From positions 63,130,882 to 63,194,881 of the forward strand of contig OX352761.1 of NCBI GenBank assembly GCA_947095585.1: 64,000 nucleotides of DNA, read 5' to 3'. The notes beneath the pieces are model-generated. The model saw only the letters and a program-made list of their open reading frames with translations. It did no database searches and was not told the origin of the DNA. Shown piece by piece: positions 52,311 through 61,069 of this stretch (positions are counted from its first letter, which is position 1; every line of letters starts with the position of its first letter). The position numbers and the translations under genes are program-made. Source of the DNA: Nephrocerus scutellatus. Taxonomy: Eukaryota > Arthropoda > Insecta > Diptera > Pipunculidae.

Positions 52311-52410
52311 AGTTAAGGTTTCGACCAGGAGGCTTTGCAAAAAAAAAACACAATTGATTGTGGGCAGCGTAACGCCGTATTCAAATTTATTCACAAGACT
52401 TCCATTCTGA
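52311..52410 (-). repeat. 5' LTR remnant of errantivirus C
   Basis: About 95 bases match the end of the 3' LTR at 34926-35026 (CCTTAACT end, GAATACGGCGTTACGCTGCC). The remainder toward 52476 does not align with the 3' LTR, so the 5' LTR is truncated or replaced next to LINE copy 2. Confidence 0.65.
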
Positions 52411-52476
52411 AAATTTTTACATAGTGTTTTATACATATTTTATGCTTACTTTGCAATACGAATTTATGGGCAAGTG

Positions 52477-52587
52477 CATAGAAGCATAAAATTATATGAG
52501 AAGAAATAAAAGTTAGTGACATTTTGTAATTTAAAATTAGTTTTAAATGTTACTTCAAATTACATACTAATTAAGAGTTAGTACATT
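52477..52587 (-). pseudogene. LINE copy 2, 3' UTR end
   Basis: ATAGAAGCATAAAATTATATGA and AAAGTTAGTGACATTTTG blocks match LINE copy 1 3' UTR at 46480 and 46910, with about 400 bases missing between. It is separated from the rest of copy 2 (57729 onward) by the CsRn1-like element. Confidence 0.7.
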
Positions 52588-53017
52588 TGTGGCGACATCA
52601 ACGCGTACAAGCGCTTCGAAACAACGCATAAACTGTGTTCACCCCTTAATTAAATTAATTCGTTCATTCGCCACTGGGAAAAGAAAGAAAAAATAATACT
52701 CCATTTTGAACTGTCATGACATTATGAAGAAAAAGACGAAAAGCGAGACACGCAACAATTAAGGTTATAAATTCAACTTTGTTATCAATTTCATTTGATT
52801 TAAATAAAATTAAATAAAAATAATAATTAAATCGAAATATCCAAATAATCAACAAAGTGTTTGTAATCGTTAAAGTTAATTGGATCGAAATTGTACGATC
52901 AAATCCTTAAATATTCGTACCGTCAAACACGCGGTTATATATATATATATATTGTGATTTGGTGTTCCAGTGGAGACGACGTATTTGGTTCGTGGAATAA
53001 CTGGGCCCATAACCACA
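52588..53017 (+). repeat. 5' LTR, CsRn1-like element
   Basis: TGTGGCGACATC...CATAACCACA, 430 bp, with a (TA)n run near 52940. Matches the 3' LTR at every line I compared. Confidence 0.95.
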
Positions 53018-53020
53018 ATC

Positions 53021-53038
53021 TGGTGACCCCGACGTGAT
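53021..53038 (+). other. Primer-binding site, tRNA-Trp type
   Basis: TGGTGACCCCGACGTGAT lies three bases after the LTR and matches the complement of the animal tRNA-Trp 3' end. Confidence 0.85.
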
Positions 53039-53188
53039 CACAATTTAATTTTGGTCAAGAAGTGCTAAAATTATTCCGCCTAATTTCTTCGGGAATACAA
53101 AGTTCGAGGACAACATAACCTCCAAAAAACCGCATGGTCAATATCATAGTAGTCCAGCGCGCACTGTTCTACAAAACCGTTCAACAAA

Positions 53189-54052
53189 ATGAGTGACAAC
53201 GAAACGGACGTTCAAGATAAAAAGAAAGTAAACAACGACGGACAGTATACAACTAATATATACAAGCTGTCAGTAAAACATTCCGTGTTCAACCGAGACG
53301 ACCCGGAAATATGGTTTATGCAACTGGAAGCCCAGTTCCAAATATGCGGAATATCGGTCGACCAAACAAAGTATGGCTACCTAGTGGCCGCACTCGATCT
53401 GGAAACCACCAAGTGCGTACGCGAACTATTGCTCAACCCACCGAAGGATGATAAATATGCTTCACTAAAGGCGGCAATAAAGGATAGACTGTGCGACTCC
53501 AACAGGATGAAACTAAACCGACTGCTCTCCGGTTTACAACTCGGTGACAAAAAACCGTCACAATTACTACGAGAAATGCAGGCATTGGCTGCAGACCAAA
53601 TCACTGAGGCAGTATTACGCAACTTATGGCTACAACGACTACCGAATCATGTCCAAGAAATACTATCATGCATGGACGAATGTGAATTAGTAAAGCTCGC
53701 AGCATCGGCGGATAAAATTGTCGAAATAAATAGTCCATTGGCTATATACAACGTTGCCAAAACATCATCTTCACCCAACATGGATAATTCAGAGCAGTTA
53801 ATCTTAGCGCGGATTGACGCCCTAACGAAACGCTTCGATCAATTTAGCAATAACGATCGTAAGGCTCGGGACATACAACGAAAATCATCTGGCGAAAATA
53901 CACGTTCGCGCAGCAAGACACGATCCGAATCTCAAATTAGGAAATTTCCGACCTGCTGGTATCACGCTAAATATGGGGACAACGCCAAACATTGTGCGAA
54001 ACCTTGCATGTACCACAAGGGCAAGGCCGCCGATGCGTCGGAAAACCAGTAG
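53189..54052 (+). CDS. gag: Gag, CsRn1-like element
   Basis: 287 residues from ATG 53189 (context AACAAAATGAG). A capsid-like helical region ([40 protein letters not shown]) is followed by a Ser/Arg-rich basic stretch and the unusual Cys-His box [18 protein letters not shown] (residues 256-273), which has CHCC order rather than CCHC. It forms the particle and binds element RNA. The last 20 codons overlap the pol frame, which is at -1, so pol is probably made by -1 frameshifting. Confidence 0.9.
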   Translation: MSDNETDVQDKKKVNNDGQYTTNIYKLSVKHSVFNRDDPEIWFMQLEAQFQICGISVDQTKYGYLVAALDLETTKCVRELLLNPPKDDKYASLKAAIKDRLCDSNRMKLNRLLSGLQLGDKKPSQLLREMQALAADQITEAVLRNLWLQRLPNHVQEILSCMDECELVKLAASADKIVEINSPLAIYNVAKTSSSPNMDNSEQLILARIDALTKRFDQFSNNDRKARDIQRKSSGENTRSRSKTRSESQIRKFPTCWYHAKYGDNAKHCAKPCMYHKGKAADASENQ

Positions 54053-57000
54053 GCACCTCACTACATGCGGCGAGTGAGGGCAGCCCTTCAAACAGCCGCC
54101 TAATAGTTGTTGATTCAACAACAAAACAACAATTCCTCATAGACACTGGTGCTGAGATTTCCGTCATACCACCAACCCAGCGAGAAGAACTCATCAAATC
54201 GGATTTAAAATTATTTGCTGCCAACTCCTCATCCATAGATACATTTGGTACAAAGAACCTAACTTTGAATTTAGGGTTACGACGACCGTTCGTCTGGAAA
54301 TTCGTGATCGCCAACGTCGACAGATGCATCATCGGGGCAGATTTTCTGTTGCATTACGGTTTGCTAGTGGATGTTAAAAACAAAAAGATGATCGACCCGT
54401 TGACTTCCTTATCAGTCTCTGGAATTTCAATCGCATTACCGTCCTACCAATTAACCGTCGTTAAGTTGGATGGAATCAATCCACAAATCCAAAACCTGAT
54501 ACAGGGGTTCAAGGCAGTATTTCACGAAACACCGTCGCTCAATACAGTAAAACATAGCGTCACCCACAAGATTGAGACTGAGGGACAACCATGTTCTGCG
54601 AAAGTCCGACGTCTTAATACGGAGAAAATGCAGATCGCCAGGAAGGAAATCGATCACTGGTTAAACCAAGGAGTATGTCGAGTGTCGAAGAGTAATTGGG
54701 CCAGTCCCATCCACATCGCTAAGAAAAAAGACGGTAGTTGGAGACTCTGCGGAGATTACCGCGGATTAAACCAGAAGACGAAGCCCGATCGGTATCCAAT
54801 ACCATTCGTCACAGACTTCAATCATCAACTCGAAGGATGTAGTATATTTTCAAAAATTGACCTCGTACGGGCGTATCACCAGATACCAATCGACGAAGCG
54901 GACATCGAAAAAACAGCTATCTGTACACCATTCGGATTGTTCGAGTTCCCGCGCATGACGTTCGGGTTACGGAACGCCGCTCAAACGTTCCAACGGCTGA
55001 TACATTCCATTTTTCGCGATGACAAGTTCATATTTCCGTACATCGATGACATCTTGGTAGCATCCAACAACCTAGTGCAACACGTACAACACCTGAAGAT
55101 TGCATTTCAACGGCTACAGGACGCCGGCCTGGTGGCAAACATAAATAAATGTGTCTTCGGCGCAGAACAAATCAGCTTCCTAGGCTTTGACATCTCAGCC
55201 ACCGGCATCAAACCAACTCAAGCTAGAGTGGAAGTAATAGTAAACTTCACACGGCCAACCACAACCAAAGGTATACAACGATTTTTAGGCATGATGAATT
55301 ATTACCGCATATTCCTTCCAAATGCGGCTCAAGAACAAGCAATACTATACGAGTTCATTAAGGGACGGAAGAAAAATGATAACAGGGAAATAATCTGGCA
55401 TGACGAAGCAGATCAGGCATTCAAACGATGCAAAGTACGACTAGCTGAAGCAGTCCAGCTTGCTCATCCGTCGGCTTTCCACAAACTGGCTATAATGGTC
55501 GATGCATCTAACCAATCAATCGGAGCGGTAGTACAACAATATGTATCAGGGAGCTGGCAACCACTAAGCTTCTTCTCTCGAAAACTAACTGGTGCAGAAC
55601 AAAATTACAGCACATATGACAGAGAGTTGCTGGCTGCGTACGCCGCCATTAAGCATTTCAAACATTTTATCGATGGTCGAGAATTCGTACTATACACCGA
55701 TCATAAACCAATCACATATGCGCTAACACAAAATCTAGACAAAGCATCGCCACGCCAACGCAGACATTTGGATTTAGTCGCGCAGTACACGACAAATATA
55801 CAACACATCTCCGGCAAGGACAATGTTGTGGCGGACGCTCTGTCACGTGTCGACGCTTTAACAATACCAGCCAACATAGACTTTTCACTCATGGCCGATG
55901 AACAGAACGAGGATGACGAACTCAAAACATTAATCGAGAACAACAAAAGCCTAAAATTCCATAGAATGCCAGTCTTCGGAACGGACAAATTCTTATTCTG
56001 CGACGTGTCAACAAGTACTCCAAGGCCATATGTTCCAGCAAAATTTCGACGCCAGGTATTCGAAACGTACCACAACGTGGCTCATCCGGGAGTTCGAAGC
56101 ACAACCAAGCTTATCCGAAAAAAATTCATTTGGCCAGCACTTAACGTTAATGCGCGGCAATGGGCGAAATCATGCTTTAAGTGCCAAAAGTGCAAAATTT
56201 CAAGGCACGTTAAAAGTCAATGCGGCAACTTTCCAGTTGTCAGCAATCGCTTTGCAGAAATTCATATCGATATCGTGGGACCCTTAGAACCGTCCGAAAA
56301 TCAACGGTACTGTCTGACAATCATAGATCGTTTCACTCGGTGGCCGGAAGCCACGCCGATCCCGGATATAAAGGCAGAAACAGTAGCCAACACGCTGTTG
56401 AAAACATGGATCAGTCGATTCGGAGTACCTTCCGTTATCGTTTCCGACAGAGGAGCTCAGTTCGAGTCCGAGTTATTCAACAGTCTGGCTAATTTAATAG
56501 GATTCCAACGTAAACGTACGACATCTTACAATCCTGCATGCAACGGCATGGTCGAGAGATGGCACCGCAGTCTAAAAGCAGCAATAATGTGTGTCAACAA
56601 TCAGCAATGGACCAAGACGCTACCATTGGTGCTACTAGGCTTGAGAACTGCATTCCGCGACGACTTCGAGGCTTCATCAGCCGAATTAGTGTACGGCGAG
56701 AGTTTACGTCTGCCAGGAGACATGATGCAATCAACATCATTCACGACACAAAGCCAAGTCATCAATCAAATTCGGAATTACTTTAAAGCCGTGCAGCCAT
56801 CACCACCAGCCAGACATACAAAAAAAACGGATATTTTCGTTTTCAAGGACCTCAAGAACTGCTCACATGTTCTAATTCGTACCGACGCGGTGCGTAAAGC
56901 ACTGCAACCTCCGTATGAAGGTCCGTACCGTGTAGTCCATCGAGCGGAAAAATATTACACCGTAATGGTAAAAGGTGTTGAATCCAATGTGTCAATAAAT

Positions 57001-57267
57001 CGGTTGAAACCCTGTTTTATCGAGAACGAAGAACCAAATAACCAGGGAAATAACGACCAACCGAGTAACCAGACTTCAAATGAAATCACCAACACTGCAA
57101 ATCAACCGATACCGGTAACGAAGACATCATCCAACCCAACAGTTAAAAATGGCAGTAGTCACGTTAAAAAAACAGTAACATTTAATCTGGACCACTCAGC
57201 CACCGGAGCAACAACAACGTCAAGTCGATCAGGGCGCACCATTAGAAAACCTCCACGCTTTAATTAA
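53992..57267 (+). CDS. pol: Pol (protease, RT, RNase H, integrase), CsRn1-like element
   Basis: 1091 codons without a stop. Protease [16 protein letters not shown] (Asp about residue 51). [49 protein letters not shown] and [11 protein letters not shown] (about residue 349). RNase [48 protein letters not shown]. Integrase: HNVAHPGVR with CFKCQKCK zinc region, [10 protein letters not shown] (about 759), [10 protein letters not shown] (about 818) and [12 protein letters not shown] (about 855), then a [18 protein letters not shown]-terminal module. All catalytic residues are present. The frame overlaps gag; translation by frameshift is inferred, so the ATG at 53992 need not be used. Confidence 0.93.
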   Translation: MCETLHVPQGQGRRCVGKPVGTSLHAASEGSPSNSRLIVVDSTTKQQFLIDTGAEISVIPPTQREELIKSDLKLFAANSSSIDTFGTKNLTLNLGLRRPFVWKFVIANVDRCIIGADFLLHYGLLVDVKNKKMIDPLTSLSVSGISIALPSYQLTVVKLDGINPQIQNLIQGFKAVFHETPSLNTVKHSVTHKIETEGQPCSAKVRRLNTEKMQIARKEIDHWLNQGVCRVSKSNWASPIHIAKKKDGSWRLCGDYRGLNQKTKPDRYPIPFVTDFNHQLEGCSIFSKIDLVRAYHQIPIDEADIEKTAICTPFGLFEFPRMTFGLRNAAQTFQRLIHSIFRDDKFIFPYIDDILVASNNLVQHVQHLKIAFQRLQDAGLVANINKCVFGAEQISFLGFDISATGIKPTQARVEVIVNFTRPTTTKGIQRFLGMMNYYRIFLPNAAQEQAILYEFIKGRKKNDNREIIWHDEADQAFKRCKVRLAEAVQLAHPSAFHKLAIMVDASNQSIGAVVQQYVSGSWQPLSFFSRKLTGAEQNYSTYDRELLAAYAAIKHFKHFIDGREFVLYTDHKPITYALTQNLDKASPRQRRHLDLVAQYTTNIQHISGKDNVVADALSRVDALTIPANIDFSLMADEQNEDDELKTLIENNKSLKFHRMPVFGTDKFLFCDVSTSTPRPYVPAKFRRQVFETYHNVAHPGVRSTTKLIRKKFIWPALNVNARQWAKSCFKCQKCKISRHVKSQCGNFPVVSNRFAEIHIDIVGPLEPSENQRYCLTIIDRFTRWPEATPIPDIKAETVANTLLKTWISRFGVPSVIVSDRGAQFESELFNSLANLIGFQRKRTTSYNPACNGMVERWHRSLKAAIMCVNNQQWTKTLPLVLLGLRTAFRDDFEASSAELVYGESLRLPGDMMQSTSFTTQSQVINQIRNYFKAVQPSPPARHTKKTDIFVFKDLKNCSHVLIRTDAVRKALQPPYEGPYRVVHRAEKYYTVMVKGVESNVSINRLKPCFIENEEPNNQGNNDQPSNQTSNEITNTANQPIPVTKTSSNPTVKNGSSHVKKTVTFNLDHSATGATTTSSRSGRTIRKPPRFN

Positions 57268-57285
57268 TCGCTCCCTGCATTCGCT

Positions 57286-57298
57286 AGGGGTGGGGTAG
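57286..57298 (+). other. Polypurine tract, CsRn1-like element
   Basis: AGGGGTGGGGTAG directly before the 3' LTR start TGTGGCGAC. Confidence 0.75.
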
Positions 57299-57728
57299 TG
57301 TGGCGACATCAACGCGTACAAGCGCTTCGAAACAACGCATAAACTGTGTTCACCCCTTAATTAAATTAATTCGTTCATTCGCCACTGGGAAAAGAAAGAA
57401 AAAATAATACTCCATTTTGAACTGTCATGACATTATGAAGAAAAAGACGAAAAGCGAGACACGCAACAATTAAGGTTATAAATTCAACTTTGTTATCAAT
57501 TTCATTTGATTTAAATAAAATTAAATAAAAATAATAATTAAATCGAAATATCCAAATAATCAACAAAGTGTTTGTAATCGTTAAAGTTAATTGGATCGAA
57601 ATTGTACGATCAAATCCTTAAATATTCGTACCGTCAAACACGCGGTTATATATATATATATATTGTGATTTGGTGTTCCAGTGGAGACGACGTATTTGGT
57701 TCGTGGAATAACTGGGCCCATAACCACA
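57299..57728 (+). repeat. 3' LTR, CsRn1-like element
   Basis: 430 bp, same sequence as the 5' LTR; starts 32 bases after the pol stop. Confidence 0.95.
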
Positions 57729-57844
57729 CATTTACCCCACTAAAGTGGAAAGTATACTTAATATTTTACTAAATTATGCGTGAGTTATTTTTAAATTTAT
57801 TTCAACATATAATAATAACTACATTAGAATTGACATCTTTAAAT

Positions 57845-59945
57845 TTATGTAACAAAGAGTAGCAAAGTTTCGATATCGACGTGACTAAAATCAAGAAGCC
57901 CCAATTTAATTTTTTTTAAAAAAACAGGTAATTTTCTAACGACTCGTATGCTTACAGGAAGCTTGTTAAATAATCGACAAGATACGATGGTAAAAAATCG
58001 ACTGAATAATGTTGTATGAAATGAAGGGACATTTACTACAAAGCCTGAGTTGCTACAAATATTTAGTCCTACATTTGGGGTCCTATAAAACCCACTTCTC
58101 CTAAAGAAAACTTTCAGTGTATTAAAGTAGTATAAGTGTCTTTCTGGTAGTATTTTCAGTGATCTGAAAAAATCCATTGAGTGAGTTAAACGGTTTACAT
58201 TACAAATATTTTAATAACACACTTTTGCAATACAGCCAATTGCTGAATTTATTGAAGTACGCACCTCCCCAACAGATTATTCCATATTGTAACTTAGAAT
58301 GACAAAGGCCATAATAAATTGTTTTAAGGGTATTTATATTTAAATAATTTCGAAGACGGTAAAAGTATCTAGACACTGATAGAAAATATTTTTTTAAGTT
58401 TTCAATATGTTCAGACCAACTGAAATTTTTGTCGAACGTAACACCGAGGTATTTAAAAGTGTTTATTTTTTCAACTACGAAGCACTTTGTATCGCATACC
58501 TGAGCATTTACAAAGGTTGCATTAGAACCATGTGAAATGTAATCACTAATAAATAATTTGTGACGCAAACAATCAGAGGAATGAAATACGATTTCACAAG
58601 GTGATGAATCATGTAGGGTGAGGCGGAAATACATTAATTTAGTTTTTTTACTGACAATTAATTGGTTTTTAGCGAACCATTCTCTTAATAGGTGGATATC
58701 ATGGTTTATATCAGCTACCAAATTAAAACAGTTTACTGAATTAAATGCAATTCCAAGGTCATCCGCAAAGGCTGTGATTTTACCCACTAAAGGAAGATCA
58801 AATATAGAGTTAATGTAGATTAAAAACAAAATGGGACCAAGAACAGATCCCTGCGGTACACCATGCATAATGAACTTGGAATTACTCACCTTATCAGAGA
58901 CAACAACCATTGGGGATCTTTTGGTAAGATATGACTTAAACCATTCGTAAATAAAACCCCGACATCCCGCATTATATAGTTTTGATAGATGTAAATTGTG
59001 GTTTACCATATCGAAGGCTTTGGTTATGTCAACGAAAAGTCCTGCACAAGAGTTTTTAGAATCAAGTCCCGTATACATAACAGAGCAAAAGTCAAGAAGA
59101 GCATCTTCGGTGGAAAGTCCTTTTCTAAAACCAAATTGTGCAGGACTGAAGTAACTAATCTTTCTTAGGTACGCAAGGATTCTACTTTTAACAGTTTTTT
59201 CAAATATCTTTGAAGTCATACAATGATCCGTTAAATGAAGATCAATGTTAATACAACCACAATCTTTATTTAAAATATTCTTGAACCGACCAAGTACATG
59301 GTCCAGACAAGTGCCTGAAGAATGCCTAGTAGGCTGATTAATAAAGGAAGTTAAGTCGTACTCAGCTAAAAGAGCGCGATAAGAATCAGACGCGGAACCT
59401 CGGTTTAGCAAATCTATGTTAAAGTCACCTTAAATAACCATGTTTGGTTTATTTTCGAGGACTAAGAGGCTCGAAAATTCATTCAAAAAGTATTGAAAAG
59501 GCTTAGTGTTAAATCTATATAAACACAAAAATACAAAAACTTCATTTCCTATGGTGAAGGTTAATTTTATGGCGTCTGCACTCACCCAATTAAAGCATAT
59601 AACTTCAACATCATACAAATCTCGAATAAAAACACCAACTCCTCCAGCAGAATTTGCATAAAATATGTAACCAGGTAAAGAATAGTCTTCAATCTCACAG
59701 GAGTAAATCCATATTTCAGATACGAAAATTAAATCTGGCAATTTAGCAAATGCTTCCAGAATGCAAACCAATAAATCGAAATTCTGCCGTAAACTACGAA
59801 TGTTCTGATGAACAACGAAAAAAGAGCTATTAGAATTAAAGAAAGAATCAAGTGCATTATCGCTAATGCAATTAATGGTGTTAGTGGTGAAATTTTCGTC
59901 TAAATGTTCATAATCATCATTAAAATTTAACATATTCAAAGACAA
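57845..59945 (-). pseudogene. LINE copy 2 ORF2 (endonuclease and RT)
   Basis: ATG at 59945. Endonuclease as in copy 1, with the same in-frame TAA (59430) just before GDFN and the same jump from LTDHC to KIFEKTVKSR. The RT frame runs 403 codons (59411-58200), with DITKAFDMVNH, GVPQGSVLGPILFLIYIN, AFADDLGIAF and a thumb KYLGVTFDKNFSWSEHIENL followed by LNTLKTIYYGLCHSKLQYGI. A further C-terminal frame is 58177-57845. RT catalytic residues persist, but the ORF is interrupted. Confidence 0.8.
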
Positions 59946-59981
59946 TTTAGTCAGGTACAGAGACTAGATCATCAAATGATC

Positions 59982-60608
59982 TTAAAACACAACTTCGCCA
60001 CCAACGTCTTTCTTTAACAGAATGCCATTTCCTTTGAACCATACAAACTTGTAATGTTTTTCCTTTTTTATGTTATTAGCTGCCTTATATAAAGCTCTAG
60101 TGTATTGAGTAAAACTATTGTTTATATAAATATTACTAATATTTTTTTCACTTTTTATAAATAACGAAGTATTAAGCTCCTTCTTCGCATTGCTTTTTAC
60201 AATTTTCTGTTCGATATTATAGTTAGATATCTCGACGCACACAATTGACCTCTCCTTCTCTCCTTGTGATTTTAAACGCCTTACAAAACATTTTTTAATA
60301 TCTTTTGTTTCAATGTTTACATTCAAACCTTCGCGAAAAATTTTTTGCACACATTCCTCTGCATTGTCTATATCAACCTCAGGTACACCAACAATGTCAA
60401 TTTGATTCTCTAATTTTTTTTGTTCATTCCAGTTTAACTTGCTTTCGAGTTTATTGACCTTTTTGCTTAGTGTATTGTTTTCTTCTTTTAACTGCTGTAA
60501 CGTCATGAGGAAATCACTGTTTATTTTTTTGAGACTAATGTTCTCCTCGTACAGTTGCTGCAATGATACAGGACTGCTAGATGTTAATGCTGCTTGCTGG
60601 CTGTGCAC
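59982..60608 (-). pseudogene. LINE copy 2 ORF1, C-terminal part
   Basis: A 208-codon frame covering LQQLYEENISLKKINSDF, the coiled coil and the RNA-binding-like C-terminus (IKKCFVRRLKSQGEKERSIV and AANNIKKEKHYKFVWFKGNG). The PHD finger half is missing because the copy ends at 60632. In copy 1 this region is split by the solo LTR. Confidence 0.75.
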
Positions 60609-60632
60609 TGATATATTTAATTTATTCGCTCC

Positions 60633-60760
60633 AACGTCTTTCTTTAACAGAATGCCATTTCCTTTGAACCATAAAAACTTGTAATGTTTTTCCTTTTTTA
60701 TGTTATTAGCTGCCTTATATAAAGCTCTATTGTATTGAGTAAAACTATTGTTTATATAAA
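60633..60760 (-). pseudogene. LINE copy 3 fragment (ORF1 end)
   Basis: ACGTCTTTCTTTAACAGAATG to TTTATATAAA repeats 60003-60130 with few changes. It is joined to copy 2 at CGCTCCA/ACGTC and cut at 60760 by the Mdg3-like LTR, at the same base position as the solo LTR in copy 1. Confidence 0.8.
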
Positions 60761-61069
60761 TGTGGGATTTAACAAATTAAACACGCACAGTTCGATTAAG
60801 AAACATTTACTTGTTTATTAAATTAAATGATAAAGGCACAAAATATGTGTGGAACGATTTAACAATAAGAAAAAGGAATACAATTTACTCGCACTGACTG
60901 GCACTAACTCTTGTCTCGTCTCGATACCTATTACTACTGTGTTCGACGCTTGCTCTATTCTACTCTATTGACGATGATGAAAGTAAACTCAAGCGGATGA
61001 GTGTGTGTGCCTGAGGACAGTTACTTGTTGTTGTTGCGTGCTCTGGTGATCGGGCCACGATATACCACA
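60761..61069 (-). repeat. 3' LTR of Mdg3-like element
   Basis: 309 bp, TGTGGTATATCG...AATCCCACA on the minus strand. AATAAA on the minus strand lies about 50 bases from its end (plus TTTATT near 60816). Same family and length as the solo LTR at 49252. Confidence 0.9.

Larger units (their letters stand above)
34926..52410 (-). mobile_element. Errantivirus C (17.6/297-like), interrupted by BEL and LINE insertions
   Basis: On the minus strand: LTR (52410-52311), primer site GGCGCAGTCG, gag (51900-50800), protease (50800-50558 then 46377-46144), RT/RNase H (38855-37357), integrase (37356-36280), env (36112-35150), polypurine tract and LTR (35140-34926). The tRNA-Ser-like primer site and AGTTAC...TTAACT LTR ends fit the 17.6/297 group. 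The protease is split by a LINE, and the protease-RT junction by a BEL element. All ORFs are decayed. Confidence 0.8.
52588..57728 (+). mobile_element. CsRn1-clade Ty3/gypsy element, apparently intact
   Basis: Two 430-bp LTRs (52588-53017, 57299-57728) look identical. Primer site for tRNA-Trp, gag, pol and polypurine tract are all present, and both ORFs are unbroken. A 4-bp target duplication CATT flanks it (52584-52587, 57729-57732). tRNA-Trp priming plus a CHCC Gag motif are known marks of the CsRn1/Kabuki clade. This is the best candidate in the window for a recently mobile element; it sits in the 3' UTR of LINE copy 2. Confidence 0.92.
57729..60632 (-). mobile_element. PHD-finger LINE copy 2 (main part)
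   Basis: Minus-strand copy of the same LINE family as 46378-50557, with ORF1 C-terminal part (60608-59982), ORF2 (59945-58200) and C-terminal tail (58177-57845). It lacks the solo LTR (empty site near 60122) and the 113-bp deletion of copy 1, so it is more complete over ORF2. Its 5' part ends at 60632 at a junction with a third fragment; its 3' end is split by the CsRn1-like element. Confidence 0.8.
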
